From Streptomyces venezuelae (GTDB lineage: Bacteria > Actinomycetota > Actinomycetes > Streptomycetales > Streptomycetaceae), in NCBI RefSeq assembly GCF_008642315.1, contig NZ_CP029192.1:7068001-7132000 (forward strand): DNA of 64,000 bases. Reading direction: 5' to 3'. The translations under genes were made by a program, and so were the position numbers. This document shows positions 61,835 through 64,000 of this stretch, piece by piece (position 1 is the first letter of the stretch; each line of letters begins with the position of its first letter). Below the pieces are notes generated by a model, which was given only the letters and a program-made list of their open reading frames with translations, had not been told where the DNA came from and did no database searches.

Positions 61835-62536
61835 ATGACCGCACTGGCCCGAGGGCTGCACTCCCGCGTACTGGAAAGCCTCGGGCCCGCCATCACCGCG
61901 GGCGAGTACCCGCCGGGCAGCGTGTTGCGCACCGACGAGCTGGCCCAGCGCTTCGAGGTGTCCCGCTCCGTGATGCGGGAGGCCGTCCGGGTCCTCGAGT
62001 CCATGCACCTCGTCGCGTCCCGCCGCCGCGTGGGCGTCACCGTGCTGCCCGCCGAGGAGTGGAACGTCTACGACCCGCAGGTCATCCGGTGGCGGCTGGC
62101 CGGCGCCGACCGGCCGCGACAGCTGCGCTCCCTGACCGTCCTGCGGTCCGCCGTCGAGCCGGTCGCCGCCGGACTCGCCGCGCGGTACGCCACGGCGGCG
62201 CAGTGCGCGGAGCTCACCGAGTGCGCGCTCGGCATGGTCGCCCACTCCCGGGGACACCAGCTGGAGGGCTACCTCAAGCACGACGTCGCCTTCCACCGGG
62301 TGATCCTCAACGCGTCCGGCAACGAGATGTTCGCCCGGCTCGGGGACGTCGTCGCCGAGGTCCTGACGGGACGTACCGCGCATCAGGTGATGTTCGAGGA
62401 CCCGGACCCGCCCGCCGTCACCCTGCACGTGCGGGTCGCCGAGGCGGTCAGGGAGGGCGACGCGGTCCGCGCGGAGGCCCTCACACGGGAGATCGCGCTC
62501 GGCGCCCTGGAGGAGCTGGACATCCTCGCGCCCTGA
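61835..62536 (+). CDS. FadR-subfamily GntR regulator of gluconate genes
   Basis: 233 aa, ATG at 61835. Winged helix at about 7-70 (LHSRVLESLGPAITAGEYPPGSVLRTDELAQRFEVSRSVMREAVRVLESMHLVASRRRVGVTVL), followed by the all-helical FCD effector domain (VLRSAVEPVAAGLAARYATAAQCAELTECA, HDVAFHRVILNASGNEMFARLGDVV). This is the GntR/FadR type. Divergent from gluconokinase with paired operators; gluconate or 6-phosphogluconate is the likely effector. Confidence 0.94.
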   Translation: MTALARGLHSRVLESLGPAITAGEYPPGSVLRTDELAQRFEVSRSVMREAVRVLESMHLVASRRRVGVTVLPAEEWNVYDPQVIRWRLAGADRPRQLRSLTVLRSAVEPVAAGLAARYATAAQCAELTECALGMVAHSRGHQLEGYLKHDVAFHRVILNASGNEMFARLGDVVAEVLTGRTAHQVMFEDPDPPAVTLHVRVAEAVREGDAVRAEALTREIALGALEELDILAP

Positions 62537-62595
62537 GGCACGGGGACCGTCCCCTGAGGTCGGGGGCGCGCCACGCGTCGGCGACAATGGGCGCC

Positions 62596-63003
62596 ATGTC
62601 CCGACGCGCCCGCCGCCCCGCCGCCACGTCCTGCCCCTGCGGGCACCCCCAGCCGTACGACAAGTGCTGCGGAAGGCTCCACCGGGGCGAGAGCGCCGCG
62701 AGCACCCCCGAAGAGCTGATGCGCTCCCGCTACAGCGCCTTCGCCGTACAGGACGAGGGGTACCTGCTCCGCACCTGGCACCCCCGCACCCGGCCGCCCC
62801 GCGTCGAGTTCGACCCGGCGATGCGCTGGGTCGGCCTGGAGATCGAGGACACCACCGAGGGCTCGGCGTTCCACACCACCGCAACCGTGACGTTCCGGGC
62901 CCGGTACACCGACAGCGGCCGCCCGGACGCCCTGCACGAGAAGAGCAGGTTCGAGCGCGTGGACGGCTCGTGGCTGTACGTGGACGGCGACTTCATCGAC
63001 TGA
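62596..63003 (+). CDS. YchJ-like SEC-C/NTF2-like protein
   Basis: 135 aa from ATG 62596 (an in-frame ATG lies three codons upstream). The N-terminal CPCGHPQPYDKCCGRLH zinc-binding segment resembles the SEC-C motif. PEELMRSRYSAFAVQDEGYLLRTWHP, RWVGLEIEDTTEG, VTFRARYTD and HEKSRFERVDGSWLYVDG match YchJ-family proteins. Function unknown. A GGGGAC-C-GTCCCC hairpin separates it from the regulator gene. Confidence 0.92.
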   Translation: MSRRARRPAATSCPCGHPQPYDKCCGRLHRGESAASTPEELMRSRYSAFAVQDEGYLLRTWHPRTRPPRVEFDPAMRWVGLEIEDTTEGSAFHTTATVTFRARYTDSGRPDALHEKSRFERVDGSWLYVDGDFID

Positions 63004-63044
63004 GCAAGGATCGGCCCGCGACCGGGACGTTCACAGCACGGCGG

Positions 63045-64000
63045 TCACAGCACGTCCCCGTACTCGCTGACGGCCCCTTCCGGAGCCAGCGCGTTGACGT
63101 AGTGGCCGGGCCCGTGGTCCTCGAAGGAGTACGTGAACGGGATCGTCCGCGTCAGCGCCAGACGCGCCGCGAAGAACGCGAGCGGCGCCACCACCGCGAG
63201 CCCCGCGAGGCTGTCCATCTGCGGATAGTGCAGGCCCGGGTCGTGCACCTCGGCCCAGCCGCCCGCCCGGGGCCCCCGCGCGAGCTCGGACAGCGAGCGC
63301 CCCGCGGCCCGCGCCCTGCGCCCCGCGTTGCGGCGCAGCTGCCCGCGGAGCAGGTCGCCCGGCAGCGAGACCGCGTCGATCGCCGTCTCCGCGGCGAGGG
63401 CCAGCGCCCCCTCCGGTACGCCGCGCGGCCTGCGGTAGTGGAACTCCCGGCCGAAGGGGGCGTAAGGGCCGACGGGCCGGGGCGGCAGCGCGGGCACGAC
63501 GTCGCGGTCGAAGATGTAGCGCAGGAGCCGGTCGCGCAGGACGTGCTCGCCGCGGTGGTCGGTCGCCGCCGCGCACGCCTCGGCGAACTCGGGGCCGCCG
63601 AGCAGCGGCTGGCCGAAGGTGTAGACGGCCCGCAGACGTTCGGCGATGAGCCGGTATCGCTTCTCGTGGGTCAGGACCACGCCCATCAGCGCGGCCATCG
63701 CGCCGCCCAGGCTGTGCCCGGTGATGTACAGCGCCTCCATGCCGTCGCCGCGCACGCCCGTCTCCGAGGGGTCGACCGACTCGCCGCGCGCGGCCCGCTC
63801 CAGGGCCTGCATGATGAGGTGACGGGTGGCGCGCATGTTGCGGTAGAAACCGGCGTGGACCTGGTGGCGCGTGCCGGCCAGCTCCACGGAGAGTGTCTCG
63901 GGGCGCACGTCGGCATCGGTGAGGATGCTGATGATGTCCTCGGGCTGAGTGCCGCGGTAGCAGAGGATCACCACCCGCCGGTCCTTGTCCTGGATCAGAT
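63045..64000 (-). CDS. Lipase family (class 3) protein, 5' end outside window
   Basis: 318 codons are visible and the frame remains open to the window edge, so the N-terminus is missing. VVILCYRGTQPEDIISILTDADV is the entry to the class 3 lipase core, followed by VHAGFYRNMRA and the nucleophile elbow YITGHSLGGAMAALMGVVL. YTFGQPLLGGPEFAEAC and a late FDRDVVPALPP segment contain the candidate acid; His candidates are in the C-terminal EVHDPGLHYPQMDS. The lipid or ester substrate is unknown. Secretion cannot be judged without the N-terminus. Confidence 0.9.
   Translation of the reverse strand, partial: LIQDKDRRVVILCYRGTQPEDIISILTDADVRPETLSVELAGTRHQVHAGFYRNMRATRHLIMQALERAARGESVDPSETGVRGDGMEALYITGHSLGGAMAALMGVVLTHEKRYRLIAERLRAVYTFGQPLLGGPEFAEACAAATDHRGEHVLRDRLLRYIFDRDVVPALPPRPVGPYAPFGREFHYRRPRGVPEGALALAAETAIDAVSLPGDLLRGQLRRNAGRRARAAGRSLSELARGPRAGGWAEVHDPGLHYPQMDSLAGLAVVAPLAFFAARLALTRTIPFTYSFEDHGPGHYVNALAPEGAVSEYGDVL

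Overview
The window looks like chromosomal DNA of a Streptomyces (or very close actinomycete). GC content is very high, third codon positions are almost all G or C, GTG starts are common, and many genes overlap by four bases. The gene content is typical: a Ser/Thr kinase, an ECF sigma factor, many TetR and GntR regulators, a secreted subtilase, a penicillin acylase and a SoxR. Intergenic repeats that I recognise from Streptomyces genomes are also present. I see no tRNA, rRNA, CRISPR array, transposase or integrase, so this reads as stable chromosome with accessory islands.

Layout. 1-6.1 kb: the end of a kinase gene, then a leftward DUF4331 - TPR - NicO metal-transporter set, divergent from a SigK-type ECF sigma gene. 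The region between them carries a perfect SigK-type promoter. 6.5-9.6 kb: a small conserved protein, then a DrrAB-like ABC exporter with a divergent TetR and a perfect 17-bp palindrome between them. 9.7-16.6 kb: a stand-alone Type ISP specificity domain, homogentisate dioxygenase with a GntR and a TetR, a CitMHS citrate transporter and an MFS transporter. 16.6-19.4 kb: a secreted S8 protease and a sulfotransferase. 19.8-25.2 kb: a three-gene polymorphic toxin module, consisting of a WXG100-like partner, a 1473-residue WXG/RHS protein with a variable C-terminal toxin, and a putative immunity gene. 25.3-36 kb: a Methyltransf_19 enzyme, aldehyde and alcohol dehydrogenases, a urea transporter, a DHFR-like reductase, an acyl-CoA dehydrogenase, a MaoC hydratase, several regulators and SoxR. 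36-43 kb: two hypothetical genes, a penicillin acylase, alpha/beta hydrolases and an MHS-family transporter. 44-49.5 kb: a fatty-acid or acyl-CoA catabolic cluster (SDR, acyl-CoA ligase, TetR, acyl-CoA dehydrogenase, APH-like kinase). 49.7-57.9 kb: a His-rich protein, an oxidoreductase, a DUF202 pair, a NUDIX hydrolase, an SDR/TetR pair, a DMT transporter and an FAD dehydrogenase. 58-64 kb: an APC permease, a gluconate module (gntP, gntK and a FadR-type regulator), a YchJ-like protein and a truncated lipase.

Regulation is the strongest theme. Four TetR circuits can be read from repeated or palindromic operators. One 19-bp element (16 of 19 identical) lies before both the aldehyde dehydrogenase and, 6.5 kb away, the acyl-CoA dehydrogenase. 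A 15-bp exact element lies 45 bp before both a TetR gene and a MaoC gene. A 13-bp exact element lies about 64 bp before both outer operons of the acyl-CoA cluster. A perfect 8-1-8 palindrome controls the ABC exporter. The sigK/DUF4331 region and the RHS toxin module are the parts most likely to hold undescribed biology.
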